A stretch of 57,670 nt of DNA from Flavobacterium sp. (GCA_003497625.1 DNNO01000033.1:1-57670); one strand, 5' to 3'; positions 43,407 through 53,391 are shown, counted from the stretch's first letter. Notes: a model not told the origin generated them from the letters alone. Translations and numbers: made by a program.

Positions 43407-44789
43407 CTATTTAGGACTAGTTCCTGTTGCTGCTGTACCCATGTAATCTTGTACAGTTCTGAATCCGATGTAACTTCTTGCAGAGTCAGCATATTCATAA
43501 TCACGAGTTGAAACTTGTAAGAAGTAAGCAACATCTTTCCATGAACCACCACGAACTACTTTTCTTTGGTTTTTCTTATCAGCAACATGTGGATTCATTG
43601 TAGAAACGAATTCATAAGCTTCAGCATAGTAAGAAGATTCTGTCCACTCTGAAACGTTACCCGCCATGTTATATAAGTTATAATCATTTGGTTCGTATGA
43701 TTTAGCTTCAACAGTGTATAAAGCACCATCAGCAGCATAATCTCCACGGTTTGGTTTGAAGTTTGCCATAAAACAACCTCTGTCATTTTTAGCATAAGGA
43801 CCTCCCCAAGGATAAGTTCCACCTTCAATTCCACCTCTTGCAGCATATTCCCATTCTGCTTCTGTTGGTAAACGGAATGAATTTACTTGATCTCTTCCTT
43901 TTTTCTTTTTGATAAATGCATTTTTATACATTGTTCTCCAAGCACAAAATGCTTTTGCTTGATTCCAAGAAACACCTACTACAGGATATTCTCCATAAGC
44001 TTGATGCCAGAAATAATCATTATGCATTGGCTCATTATAAGAATAAGCAAAATCTTTTATCCAAGCTGTTGTATCTGGGTAGATTTCAATTGGTGGTGCA
44101 TCTTCATAGAAGTTTTTACGACCTTTTTTCTTAACAGCTTTGTTTAAGTCTACTTGATTGTATTTGAATTTTAACTTAGAAGCATCAATAGTTTTTAAAC
44201 CATTGTATGATTCAGACTCAGGTAGGTACATTGAGTCCATAACTTCTACATAAAATTCATCTGGATATTTACTAGGTTCTTTAATAACCTTGATTTTTTT
44301 ATTTAACTTTCTTCCAGCATAAATATCATCATCAGTTCCTACACTGTAATAATTTTCATACATATACTTGTCGTATGGAGTCATTTTCTCAGGATCAACG
44401 TCAGCAAAGGCAAAATCACCAATACTTCCACCTTTTCCTCCACCAGAACCAGGCTTTTGACCTTGTTCATCAGCAAGAATAGCTAGGCGTGTTCTGATAG
44501 TTGAATCTTTTACCCATTCAACAAACTGACGGTACTCGCTGTTAGTAATTTCCGTTTCATCCATATAGAATGAACGAACCGTAACTGTCTTAGTAGGCGC
44601 GTCTTGAATGTTAGCTAAATCATCATCGGCTTTACCCATAATAAAAGCTCCTCCAGGGATTAACGTCATTCCGTAAGGTTTCTCGGGATGCCATTTTCTC
44701 CCTTTAACTCCTACTAATTCTCCTTTATCGCCTTTACCACAACTGATAAATAATGACAAAATTGCTGAAAATGCAACAAACTTCTTCAT
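43407..44789 (-). CDS. gldK: Gliding motility lipoprotein GldK
   Basis: A lipoprotein signal peptide (LFISC at about residue 17) and a formylglycine-generating-enzyme-like fold: GMTLIPGGAFIMGKADDD, FYMDETEITNSEYRQFVEW, SFRLPTEAEWEYAARGG, WTESSYY and a final GFRTVQDY. GldK/PorK uses this fold structurally, as an outer-membrane-associated ring with GldN. First gene of gldKLMN; a TAGGTTTA -7-like element lies upstream. Confidence 0.97.
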   Translation of the reverse strand: MKKFVAFSAILSLFISCGKGDKGELVGVKGRKWHPEKPYGMTLIPGGAFIMGKADDDLANIQDAPTKTVTVRSFYMDETEITNSEYRQFVEWVKDSTIRTRLAILADEQGQKPGSGGGKGGSIGDFAFADVDPEKMTPYDKYMYENYYSVGTDDDIYAGRKLNKKIKVIKEPSKYPDEFYVEVMDSMYLPESESYNGLKTIDASKLKFKYNQVDLNKAVKKKGRKNFYEDAPPIEIYPDTTAWIKDFAYSYNEPMHNDYFWHQAYGEYPVVGVSWNQAKAFCAWRTMYKNAFIKKKKGRDQVNSFRLPTEAEWEYAARGGIEGGTYPWGGPYAKNDRGCFMANFKPNRGDYAADGALYTVEAKSYEPNDYNLYNMAGNVSEWTESSYYAEAYEFVSTMNPHVADKKNQRKVVRGGSWKDVAYFLQVSTRDYEYADSARSYIGFRTVQDYMGTAATGTSPK

Positions 44790-44945
44790 ATAAACTTGGG
44801 TTAAATGTAATTTCTATTTAAGGGCGTAAACCTATTCAATAATTTTGAAAAAAACAACATTTTTTTAAAAAACGTGCAAAAAATATTGAATTTTGGCATT
44901 ACACCTGCGTTAACATTGCTTTAACACTTTGAAAAATAACGACTT

Positions 44946-46094
44946 TTACAAAATATTCCTTCTTTGGGCTTTCCACCATCTTTCTGGAATTTCCTGCTCG
45001 CAAGCTGCTAAATAATCTTCATGTGTGCAAGGTAATAACGTATTTCTTTTTAATTTATTATTAACATTTGTTAAAAACGGTATTTCTATCCACCATCTTG
45101 CGGTTTTATTGCTCTTATAAAAGATTAATTCTTCATCTTCTATCGGAACAATGTATTTAATATAGTTTTCTTTTGTTCCAAATGGATACTCATTTGAGCG
45201 AAAACAAAAACCTTCAATAAAATACCATAACATCTGAGCTGTCAAAACAACTTCGTGACTATTTGGATTAAAATTAAATATTCCAAACGAAGTCACTTTA
45301 TCACTAATTCCAGCATATCGTGCCAAAGCACATATTTCTTTTCCTGTAAATCCATTCGGATTAAACTCTTCAAAATTACCAGAATAAGAAGATTGCACTG
45401 AATTCATATCGATACTCACTAAATCAGCATCTCTAAAAACCGGCTCTGCAACCGCTATATTATTTGAAACCTCTCCTAATCGATAAGCTTCAAAGTATAA
45501 TTTCTCAATTAAATCTATTTCTTCCTGCGAATTAAAATACGTTTGAAAGCCTAAGTTACTGAAATTAAATAGATTATTTGGTTCTTCAACAATTATTTTT
45601 GACAAATAAGCATCCTTATCAAATTTATTTTCTTTTGAAAAGTCAAATTGGTTATCTACGGAAACCAAATTCACCATCTGATCTAAATTATCATAAGCTC
45701 GATACATCGGATAAGTCAAATCTTGAGTTCCTCCAATGACAACTGGAATAATTTGTTTCTTGATTAACTCTGCCATCAAACTTTTCACCACAAAATAAGT
45801 ATCTTCAATACTGGCTCCTGCTTCGATAGTTCCTAAATCTACAATGGAAGTATTCCAATTGCCTGGAAACATTCCATAGAATTTCTTTCTGAAGGCTTCA
45901 AAAGAATAATCCTCATTATCTTTATTATTACCTCTATGTTCATTAACCGCAAAAATAGCAACAGAAACACCTTCTAAAACAGGAAAATCGGTTTGTGTAT
46001 GAAATACTACTTTTTTACCCAATGATTGATTGGATAAAGTTTGAAGATAGCTTTCAAAAGATTCGCTTACTGGTTGTAGAAAATCGAATACCAT
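44946..46094 (-). CDS. Arginase/formimidoylglutamase-fold protein with degenerate active site
   Basis: The ureohydrolase fold is recognisable: IIPVVIGGTQDLTYP (119-129), SVDNQFDF (145-152) and LVSIDMNSVQ (225-234). In active arginases these are GGxHS, DAHxD and SxDxDxxDP. Here the first metal His is Gln, the DAHxD His is Gln, and the last DxD is DMN. Most Mn ligands are therefore lost and catalysis is doubtful. Such proteins are usually annotated as formimidoylglutamase. It lies between topA (3-bp gap) and gldK. Confidence 0.75.
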   Translation of the reverse strand: MVFDFLQPVSESFESYLQTLSNQSLGKKVVFHTQTDFPVLEGVSVAIFAVNEHRGNNKDNEDYSFEAFRKKFYGMFPGNWNTSIVDLGTIEAGASIEDTYFVVKSLMAELIKKQIIPVVIGGTQDLTYPMYRAYDNLDQMVNLVSVDNQFDFSKENKFDKDAYLSKIIVEEPNNLFNFSNLGFQTYFNSQEEIDLIEKLYFEAYRLGEVSNNIAVAEPVFRDADLVSIDMNSVQSSYSGNFEEFNPNGFTGKEICALARYAGISDKVTSFGIFNFNPNSHEVVLTAQMLWYFIEGFCFRSNEYPFGTKENYIKYIVPIEDEELIFYKSNKTARWWIEIPFLTNVNNKLKRNTLLPCTHEDYLAACEQEIPERWWKAQRRNIL

Positions 46095-46097
46095 TTA

Positions 46098-48599
46098 CTA
46101 TTTCTTTTTTGCTGTTGTTTTTTTTGCAGGTGCTTTTTTAGCTGCCGTTTTTTTAGCTGGAGCTTTCTTCTCAATCATTTCCTGAACTTGCGCCAAGGTT
46201 AATTTTGAAGCATCAACATCTTTACTTAATTCAATTTTGATTTTTCCTTTTGTAATTACCGAACGACCCCAACGTGCTTTTTCCACTTTGATTCCTTCTT
46301 CTTTCCAATCGTGAAGTACTTTATCAATGTCTTTTTGTTGTTTCTCTTCGATTAACTCGTTTAAATCAGACTGAGATAAATTATCGAAATTGTATTTTTT
46401 ATTTACATTGATAAACATTCCGTTCCATTTGATGAAAGGACCAAAACGCCCAACACCTTTTTGAATTGGTAAATTATCATAAGTTCCAATCGGCGCATCA
46501 GCTTGAACTTTCTCATCAATTAAACTTTGAGCGGTTTCCATGGTTACATCCATTGGATCTACTCCTTTTGGCAACGAAATAAATTGAGTTCCAAATTTCA
46601 CATAAGGTCCAAAACGACCATTATTTACTTCAATTTCTTCTCCTTTGTAGGTGCCTAATTGTTTTGGAAGTAAGAATAAATTCAATACTTCTTCTAACGT
46701 GATATTTCCAATATTTTGGTCTTGACGTAAACTTGCAAATTGTTTATTTTCCTCGTCAATATCTCCAATCTGAGCCATTGCTCCATACTTCCCTAAACGA
46801 ACCGAAACTTGTTTTCCAGAAACTGGATGCACTCCTAAAATACGTTCACCGCTTTCTCTATCTGCATTTTTTTCAACATCAACTACATTTGGATGGAAGT
46901 GTTTGTAAAAATCGTTCATCATTTTAGCCCAATCCACTTTTCCTTCTGCGATTTCGTCAAAATCTTGCTCCACTTTTGCTGTGAAATTATAATCTAAAAT
47001 AGTTCCGAAGTTTTTCACTAAGAAGTCATTTACAATAATTCCAATATCAGTTGGAACTAGTTTCCCTTTATCCGAACCTACATTTTCAGTTAGAACTTGC
47101 GCTTTAACTTCGCTATTTTTTAAAACTATCTGATTGTATTTTCTTTCTTGCCCTTCAAAACTTCCTTTTTCCACATACGTTCTAGCAATAATCGTAGAAA
47201 TAGTTGGTGCATACGTTGATGGACGACCAATTCCTAATTCTTCTAATTTCTTAACCAAAGAAGCTTCGGTGTAACGACTTGGCGGACGAGAGAAACGTTC
47301 CGTAGCCGTAATATAATTATTAGTAAGTTTTTCATTAACTTTTAAAGCAGGCAACATTCCTTCTTGTTCTTCATCATCGTCATCGTTTCCTTCTAAATAT
47401 ACTTTTAAGAAACCTTCAAATTTGATTACTTCTCCAGTTGCTGTAAAGGTTTCCGAATGATTGCTTGCTTCGATTTTTACGTTGGTTCTTTCTAATTCGG
47501 CATCGCTCATTTGAGATGCTAATGTTCTTTTCCAAATTAAATCATACAAACGCGCTTGATCTCTATCAATATCTACAGTGTGACGTGACATATCGGTTGG
47601 ACGAATTGCCTCGTGTGCTTCTTGTGCTCCTTTTGATTTGGTATTGAAATTTCTTGGTTTCGAAAATTCCTTTCCGTAGTAACTTGTGATTTCGGCTTGA
47701 GCTGCTGCCATTGCTTCTTGCGATAAGTTTACACTATCCGTTCTCATATACGTTATAAGTCCGGCTTCGTACAAACGTTGAGCAATTTGCATAGTAATTC
47801 CAACAGGTAAATACAATTTTCTGGCTGCTTCTTGTTGCAACGTTGAAGTTGTAAAAGGTGCTGCTGGCGATTTTTTTGTTGGTTTGGTTTCTAAATCTCC
47901 TACTTTATAAGAGGAACCAATATTTTTATTTAAGAAATCTTCTGCTTCTTTTTTAGTAGCGAAGTTCTTAGGTAATTTTGCTTTGAATGTTTTTCCAGCT
48001 TCGTTTGTGAATTCTGCTGTGATGCTGTAAGAAGCTTCTGGATTGAAATCTTGAATTTCTCTTTCACGTTCCACAATCAAACGAACGGATACTGATTGTA
48101 CACGACCAGCAGATAATCCGCCTTTTACTTTTTTCCAAAGTACTGGCGATAATTCGTAACCTACTAATCTATCTAAAACTCTACGCGCTTGTTGTGCGTT
48201 TACTAAATTATAATCAATTCCTCTTGGATTTTCAATTGCTTTTTGAATCGCTGTTTTCGTAATTTCGTGAAAAACGATACGTTTTGTTTTTTCTGGTTTT
48301 AAATTTAACTCTTCAGATAAGTGCCAAGAAATTGCTTCTCCCTCGCGATCCTCATCGGAAGCCAACCAAACCATTTCGGCATTTTTAGCTAATCCTTTTA
48401 ATTTGGTCACTAATGCTTTTTTATCCGCCGAAACTTCATATTTAGGTTTAAAACCATTTTCTACATCTACTCCTATTTCTCTTGAAGGCAAGTCCGCAAT
48501 ATGTCCATAACTTGACTCTACTTGATACTCACTTCCCAGAAATTTCTCGATGGTTTTTGCCTTAGCTGGTGACTCAACGATTACTAAATTCTTTGCCAT
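46098..48599 (-). CDS. topA: DNA topoisomerase I
   Basis: A Toprim domain (NLVIVESPAKAKTIEKFLG, ASDEDREGEAISWHL) and the catalytic Tyr in GLITYMRTDSVNLS give a type IA topoisomerase. C-terminal topoisomerase domains and a Lys/Ala-rich tail follow (KKAPAKKTAAKKAPAKK), typical of Bacteroidota. 833 residues. It relaxes negative supercoils. A TACTTTTG promoter lies upstream on the minus strand. The arginase-fold gene follows with a 3-bp gap, so co-transcription is likely. Confidence 0.97.
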   Translation of the reverse strand: MAKNLVIVESPAKAKTIEKFLGSEYQVESSYGHIADLPSREIGVDVENGFKPKYEVSADKKALVTKLKGLAKNAEMVWLASDEDREGEAISWHLSEELNLKPEKTKRIVFHEITKTAIQKAIENPRGIDYNLVNAQQARRVLDRLVGYELSPVLWKKVKGGLSAGRVQSVSVRLIVEREREIQDFNPEASYSITAEFTNEAGKTFKAKLPKNFATKKEAEDFLNKNIGSSYKVGDLETKPTKKSPAAPFTTSTLQQEAARKLYLPVGITMQIAQRLYEAGLITYMRTDSVNLSQEAMAAAQAEITSYYGKEFSKPRNFNTKSKGAQEAHEAIRPTDMSRHTVDIDRDQARLYDLIWKRTLASQMSDAELERTNVKIEASNHSETFTATGEVIKFEGFLKVYLEGNDDDDEEQEGMLPALKVNEKLTNNYITATERFSRPPSRYTEASLVKKLEELGIGRPSTYAPTISTIIARTYVEKGSFEGQERKYNQIVLKNSEVKAQVLTENVGSDKGKLVPTDIGIIVNDFLVKNFGTILDYNFTAKVEQDFDEIAEGKVDWAKMMNDFYKHFHPNVVDVEKNADRESGERILGVHPVSGKQVSVRLGKYGAMAQIGDIDEENKQFASLRQDQNIGNITLEEVLNLFLLPKQLGTYKGEEIEVNNGRFGPYVKFGTQFISLPKGVDPMDVTMETAQSLIDEKVQADAPIGTYDNLPIQKGVGRFGPFIKWNGMFINVNKKYNFDNLSQSDLNELIEEKQQKDIDKVLHDWKEEGIKVEKARWGRSVITKGKIKIELSKDVDASKLTLAQVQEMIEKKAPAKKTAAKKAPAKKTTAKKK

Positions 48600-48619
48600 T
48601 TCACTTTTTGTTTGTTCGG

Positions 48620-48627
48620 CAAAAGTA
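48620..48627 (-). promoter_or_regulatory. -7 element (TACTTTTG) of topA
   Basis: On the minus strand TACTTTTG lies 20 bp before the topA ATG. Confidence 0.7.
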
Positions 48628-48695
48628 TAGGTTTTTTTTAAATTTTAACATCCTGAGTATTTTTTTACCTACAATTAACCAAAATATCAGTCAAA

Positions 48696-48719
48696 TTACA
48701 CCTATATATATAGGTGTAA
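48696..48719. promoter_or_regulatory. Perfect 24-bp palindrome between topA and miaB
   Basis: The half-site TTACACCTATAT is mirrored exactly with no spacer. It lies about 70 bp upstream of the topA -7 element and 100 bp upstream of that of miaB. It could be an operator (TetR- or MerR-like length) or a hairpin. Confidence 0.5.
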
Positions 48720-48819
48720 AAACCACGAAAAACGGCTACTTAGAATTAGAACAAAAAATAATTTAAAAATTTCATGTTAAACCTTTTCTGCCATCTTGTC
48801 AGATTTTATAATTTAGTAT

Positions 48820-48827
48820 TATCTTTG
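48820..48827 (+). promoter_or_regulatory. -7 element (TATCTTTG) of miaB
   Basis: TATCTTTG with TTG 21 bp upstream; the ATG follows 39 bp later. Confidence 0.65.
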
Positions 48828-48866
48828 CAATCCGAAACTTCGGAATGATTTAAAGGAAATCTTTAT

Positions 48867-50315
48867 ATGGAAAAGGAAATTGACGAGAAAAAACAAGGTC
48901 AGAGTTTAGTGCTTGACCAAAAAGAAGGAAATACAAAAAAGCTTTTTATAGAGAGTTATGGTTGCCAAATGAATTTTTCGGACAGCGAAATTGTGGCATC
49001 TATTCTTTATGAGAACGGATATAATACAACTCAAAACTTAGAAGATGCCGATTTAGTTTTGGTTAACACTTGTTCTATTCGCGATAAAGCGGAACAAACG
49101 ATTCGTAAACGTTTAGAAAAATACAACGCTGTAAAGAAAATCAATCCTACAATGAAAGTTGGGGTTTTAGGTTGTATGGCGGAACGTTTGAAAAGTCAGT
49201 TTTTAGAGGAAGAAAAAATTGTAGACATGGTGGTTGGACCAGATGCATACAAAGATTTACCTAATTTATTAGCTGAAGTAGAAGAAGGAAGAGATGCCAT
49301 TAACGTAATTCTTTCGAAAGAAGAAACGTATGGCGATATTTCTCCTGTTCGTTTGAATAGTAATGGAGTAAATGCCTTCGTATCCATTACAAGAGGTTGC
49401 GATAATATGTGTACGTTTTGCGTTGTTCCTTTTACACGTGGTCGTGAGCGTAGTCGTGAACCACAAAGTATTATTGACGAAATTCAAGATTTATACGATA
49501 GAGGATTTAAAGAAGTAACCTTGTTAGGACAAAATGTAGACAGTTACCTTTGGTATGGTGGTGGTTTGAAAAAAGACTACGACAAAGCCACTGAAATGCA
49601 AAAAGCTACAGCGATGGATTTTACGCAATTGTTAGACAAATGTGCAACGTTGTTTCCGAAAATGCGTTTTAGATTTTCTACTTCGAATCCACAAGATATG
49701 CATGAAGAGGTATTGCATGTTATTGCTAAACACCATAATATTTGTAATTATATTCACTTACCGGTTCAAAGTGGAAGCACTAGAATTCTAAAAGAAATGA
49801 ATCGTCAACACACGCGTGAAGAATACATGGCGTTGATTGATAAAATATATGCAATTATTCCAGATATTTCATTGTCGCAAGATATGATTGCTGGTTTCCC
49901 AACAGAAACAGAAGAAGACCATCAAGATACTTTGAGTTTGATGGAATATGTGAAATATGATTTCGGATTTATGTTTGCGTATTCAGAACGTCCTGGAACA
50001 TTAGCTGCCAGAAAAATGGAAGACGACGTTCCAGAAGAAGTCAAAAAACGTAGGTTAACCGAAATTGTAGATTTACAACAAAAACACGGATTAGAAAGAA
50101 CGCAACGTTTTATTGGACAAGAAGTAGAAGTATTGATTGAAAAAGAATCTAAACGTTCTGATGCACATTGGAGTGGAAGAAATTCTCAAAATACAGTTGT
50201 AGTTTTCCCAAAAGAAAATTACAAAGTAGGCGAATTCGTAATGGTAAAAATCACAGATTGTACTGCTGCAACTTTAATAGGAGAAGCGGTTGGATATTCT
50301 GAAATAATGAACTAA
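48867..50315 (+). CDS. miaB: tRNA-2-methylthio-N6-dimethylallyladenosine synthase MiaB
   Basis: The N-terminal UPF0004 domain binds one cluster ([32 protein letters not shown]). The radical-SAM core has [24 protein letters not shown], and a C-terminal TRAM domain follows. The architecture and motifs fit MiaB rather than RimO or MtaB. It methylthiolates i6A37 of tRNAs. 482 residues. The sigma54-type regulator gene follows. Confidence 0.96.
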   Translation: MEKEIDEKKQGQSLVLDQKEGNTKKLFIESYGCQMNFSDSEIVASILYENGYNTTQNLEDADLVLVNTCSIRDKAEQTIRKRLEKYNAVKKINPTMKVGVLGCMAERLKSQFLEEEKIVDMVVGPDAYKDLPNLLAEVEEGRDAINVILSKEETYGDISPVRLNSNGVNAFVSITRGCDNMCTFCVVPFTRGRERSREPQSIIDEIQDLYDRGFKEVTLLGQNVDSYLWYGGGLKKDYDKATEMQKATAMDFTQLLDKCATLFPKMRFRFSTSNPQDMHEEVLHVIAKHHNICNYIHLPVQSGSTRILKEMNRQHTREEYMALIDKIYAIIPDISLSQDMIAGFPTETEEDHQDTLSLMEYVKYDFGFMFAYSERPGTLAARKMEDDVPEEVKKRRLTEIVDLQQKHGLERTQRFIGQEVEVLIEKESKRSDAHWSGRNSQNTVVVFPKENYKVGEFVMVKITDCTAATLIGEAVGYSEIMN

Positions 50316-50391
50316 AACAATTAAAAATTAACAATGGATAATGAACAATTGGAAAATTCTAAATTATCAATTGTCAATTATAAATTATAAA

Positions 50392-51651
50392 ATGGAATCA
50401 GTACAAGCTATAAAACAACGATTTGAAATTATTGGGAACGACCCAAAACTCAATCGTGCCGTGGAGAAAGCCATTCAGGTAGCTCCAACGGATATTTCTG
50501 TATTGGTAACAGGTGAAAGTGGTGTTGGAAAAGAAAGTATTCCAAAAATTATTCACTCGCTTTCACACAGAAAACATGGAAAATACATTGCAGTAAACTG
50601 TGGTGCTATTCCTGAAGGAACGATTGATAGTGAGCTTTTTGGTCACGAAAAAGGTTCGTTTACAGGAGCAACCAATACACGTGAAGGTTATTTTGAAGTA
50701 GCTGATGGAGGAACTATATTTTTAGATGAAGTTGGTGAATTACCTTTAACCACTCAAGTGCGTTTGTTACGTGTTTTAGAAAATGGTGAATTCATTAAAG
50801 TAGGTTCATCGCAAGTGCAAAAAACAAATGTAAGAATTGTAGCGGCTACCAACGTAAACATGTTTGATGCGATTGAAAAAGGCAAATTTCGTGAAGATTT
50901 ATTTTATAGATTGAGCACGGTTGACATTATGTTGCCACCACTTCGCGAACGCAAAGAAGACATTCATTTGTTGTTTAGAAAATTTGCAGCCGATTTTGCG
51001 CATAAATACAAAATGCCACCTATTAAATTAGATGACGACGCCATTCAGTTGTTGATAAAATACCGATGGAGCGGAAATATTCGTCAGTTACGAAATGTTG
51101 CTGAGCAGATATCAGTTTTAGAAACCAAACGTGAGATTTCTTTGCAAACGCTTCACTCCTATTTACCTCAGGAAAATGCAAATTTACCTTCGGTAATTGG
51201 AACTAAAAAATCGGAAAGTGATTTCAGTAACGAAAGAGAGATTTTGTACAAAGTTCTTTTTGACATGAAAAGCGATTTGAACGATTTGAAAAAGCTTACG
51301 ATGGAATTAATGCAAAACGGAAGTTCAAAAGTTCAAGAAGCTAATAAAGGATTAATTCAGAAAATTTACGGTAAACCCGAAGAAAATGCTATTTTTGAAG
51401 AAGAACCGAGAGTGGAAATGCTTCCGAATCAAAATAATCTGATGCAAGAAGAGTTTGAAGATGATGACGATGAGAATTATTTATTTGCTGAAACCGTTGA
51501 CGAAGAAGAAACTTTGAGTTTAGAAGCAAAAGAAATTGAGTTAATCAAAAAATCTTTAGACCGAAATAAAGGAAAACGAAAAGCGGCGGCTGATGAATTA
51601 GGGATTTCGGAGCGAACACTTTACAGAAAAATCAAACAATACGATTTATAA
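50392..51651 (+). CDS. Sigma54-dependent transcriptional activator, AAA+ and Fis-type HTH
   Basis: The AAA+ domain begins almost at the N-terminus: GESGVGKES Walker A, then ELFGHEKGSFTGAT (the GAFTGA loop reads GSFTGA), GGTIFLDEVGELP Walker B and REDLFYRLS. The C-terminal HTH is KGKRKAAADELGISERTLYRKIKQY. There is no receiver or sensor domain, so it is controlled by other means or is constitutive. An acidic region (about 350-385) precedes the HTH. I chose MESVQAIKQ because the codons upstream lie in AT-rich filler DNA. It is coupled to lptE (1-bp overlap). Confidence 0.92.
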   Translation: MESVQAIKQRFEIIGNDPKLNRAVEKAIQVAPTDISVLVTGESGVGKESIPKIIHSLSHRKHGKYIAVNCGAIPEGTIDSELFGHEKGSFTGATNTREGYFEVADGGTIFLDEVGELPLTTQVRLLRVLENGEFIKVGSSQVQKTNVRIVAATNVNMFDAIEKGKFREDLFYRLSTVDIMLPPLRERKEDIHLLFRKFAADFAHKYKMPPIKLDDDAIQLLIKYRWSGNIRQLRNVAEQISVLETKREISLQTLHSYLPQENANLPSVIGTKKSESDFSNEREILYKVLFDMKSDLNDLKKLTMELMQNGSSKVQEANKGLIQKIYGKPEENAIFEEEPRVEMLPNQNNLMQEEFEDDDDENYLFAETVDEEETLSLEAKEIELIKKSLDRNKGKRKAAADELGISERTLYRKIKQYDL

Positions 51652-52154
51652 TGAGATATTTAATAATTGTTTTTAGCATCGCTATTTCACTACTGGTAAA
51701 CAGTTGTGGTGTTTATAATTTTACAGGAGCAAAACCTGTAGATGCTAAAACATTTCAAGTGAATTACTTTCAAAACAACGCGCCATTAATTGAGCCTGGA
51801 ATCGAAAGAACTTTCACATTGGAATTACAAGATATTATTCAAAGTCAAACGAATCTAAATTTAGTCTCTCAAGGTGGCGAATTACTTTACGAAGGAGAAA
51901 TCGTAGATTATCGAATCACGCCTATGACTGCAACTGCAGATCAAAGAGCGGCACAAAATAGATTAACAGTAACTGTAATGGTTCGTTTTACTAATAGAAA
52001 TAAAGAAGACGATAATTTTGAAAAACGTTTTTCATTCTTTTATGATTTCGATGCTAATCAACAATTAGTCGGGTCGCAATTAACAACGGCATTAGATGTT
52101 ATTTTTGAACGAATAACACAAGATGTTTTCAATGAATCATTAGCTAAATGGTAA
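51651..52154 (+). CDS. lptE: LptE family lipoprotein (LPS transport)
   Basis: A lipoprotein signal peptide (VNSC, Cys at about 19) and the family pattern GVYNFTGAKPVDAKTFQVNYFQNNA, then a short beta-alpha domain. In Gram-negatives LptE plugs LptD for LPS insertion; the Bacteroidota form is diverged. The start overlaps the stop of the sigma54 activator. Its place between that gene and secG is conserved in flavobacteria as I recall. Confidence 0.85.
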   Translation: MRYLIIVFSIAISLLVNSCGVYNFTGAKPVDAKTFQVNYFQNNAPLIEPGIERTFTLELQDIIQSQTNLNLVSQGGELLYEGEIVDYRITPMTATADQRAAQNRLTVTVMVRFTNRNKEDDNFEKRFSFFYDFDANQQLVGSQLTTALDVIFERITQDVFNESLAKW

Positions 52155-52168
52155 TTAATTTGTAAATT

Positions 52169-52975
52169 TTGAACATATCCGATTTAACATATCTTTTAAA
52201 TAAGCCCGAAACTATAAACGAAAAGCAAACCATTGCTTTAGAGAATGTAGTTTTACAGTTCCCGTATTTTCAGGCGGCACGAGCTTTACATTTAAAAGGA
52301 TTGTTCAATCAGGAAAGTTTTAGATACAATTACGAATTAAAAAAAACAGCTGCTTACACTACTGATAGGACTATATTATTTGAGTTTATAACTTCAGATA
52401 ATTTTACTGCAATCCAACAAGAGAAAATTGATGAAATTCAAAGATCATTGTTAGATATTGAAGTGCATCATATAGAAGAAGTAATTGTTTTACCTCAAAT
52501 AGAAACTATTGCAACTGAAGAAGAAAAAGTTGAGCTTAAAATAATTGAACCAACTTCAGAAGAAAAATTAGAAATTGGTAAACCTTTACCTTTTACTCCA
52601 ACTGAAAGACATTCGTTTCAAGAATGGTTACAATTGACAAAATTTAACCTAATTGAGCGTGAAATTGAAGAAAAAAGCACTGCAAACAATCCTGAAAAGC
52701 AAAAAAAATTAGATATAATCGATAAATTTATTGAAGCCAATCCAAAAATTGCTCCAGTGAAAGAAACAACCAAACCACCTGCAAATATTAGCAAAAGTAC
52801 TGAAGAGCCTACACACTTAATGACAGAAACATTAGCTAAAGTGTATTTGGAACAAAAAAAATATACAAAAGCGATACAAGCTTATGAAATATTAATTTTG
52901 AAATATCCAGAAAAAAGTAGTTTCTTTGCAGACCGAATAAACGAAATCAAAAATTTACAACAAAATAATAATTAA
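52169..52975 (+). CDS. Conserved flavobacterial protein with C-terminal TPR-like repeat
   Basis: The start is TTG, giving MNISDLTYLLNKPETINEK; there is no ATG with a suitable frame nearby. The N-terminal 90 residues (QFPYFQAARALHLKGLFNQESFRYNYELKKTAAYT) look helical. The middle is Glu-rich and variable, and the end reads LMTETLAKVYLEQKKYTKAIQAYEILILKYPEKSSFFADRI, a TPR-like pair. There is no signal peptide. It lies between lptE and secG (14-bp and 2-bp gaps), so it is probably in one operon. Function unknown. Confidence 0.7.
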   Translation: MNISDLTYLLNKPETINEKQTIALENVVLQFPYFQAARALHLKGLFNQESFRYNYELKKTAAYTTDRTILFEFITSDNFTAIQQEKIDEIQRSLLDIEVHHIEEVIVLPQIETIATEEEKVELKIIEPTSEEKLEIGKPLPFTPTERHSFQEWLQLTKFNLIEREIEEKSTANNPEKQKKLDIIDKFIEANPKIAPVKETTKPPANISKSTEEPTHLMTETLAKVYLEQKKYTKAIQAYEILILKYPEKSSFFADRINEIKNLQQNNN

Positions 52976-52977
52976 TT

Positions 52978-53328
52978 ATGGGATTCACAGGTTTTTTAAT
53001 TGCGATAACAATTGTTTGTTTTTTATTAATCTTAGCTATTATGGTTCAAAACCCTAAAGGTGGAGGTTTATCTTCTTCATTTGGTGGTTCTCAACAATTA
53101 GGTGGAGTTCAAAAAACAACAGACTTTTTAGATAAAAGTACTTGGACGTTAGGAGGAATTTTAATTGCATTAATTTTACTTTCAAGTTTAAGTTTTAATG
53201 GAGCTGCATCGGGTTCTAAAGTATTAGGTGAAGACGAAACAGCTGTTCCTACTACAACAGTTCCTACAACTCCTCAAGCTGCTCCTGCTGCTACACCAGC
53301 ACCAACAGCTACAGATTCTGCAAAATAA
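52978..53328 (+). CDS. secG: Protein translocase subunit SecG
   Basis: Two transmembrane helices (1-22 and 57-75) flank a conserved loop VQNPKGGGLSSSFGGSQQLGG and a DFLDKSTWTLGGI segment. The C-terminal tail is Thr/Pro/Ala-rich, typical for Bacteroidota. 116 residues. It is part of the SecYEG channel. A strong terminator follows, ending the operon before groES. Confidence 0.95.
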   Translation: MGFTGFLIAITIVCFLLILAIMVQNPKGGGLSSSFGGSQQLGGVQKTTDFLDKSTWTLGGILIALILLSSLSFNGAASGSKVLGEDETAVPTTTVPTTPQAAPAATPAPTATDSAK

Positions 53329-53346
53329 GAATTGACAAAATATACA

Positions 53347-53379
53347 AAATGCCAGCATGTCAGTGCTGGCATTTTTTTT
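53347..53379 (+). terminator. Terminator after secG
   Basis: AAATGCCAGCA-N6-TGCTGGCATTT followed by T. Confidence 0.92.
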
Positions 53380-53391
53380 ACCGAAAAATTG

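Noticed and set aside
50317-50391. AT-rich stretch before the sigma54 activator that extends its frame by 17 codons
   Set aside because: It is low-complexity CAATT/AATTG filler. The extended N-terminus is unlike the family, so the ATG at 50392 was used.
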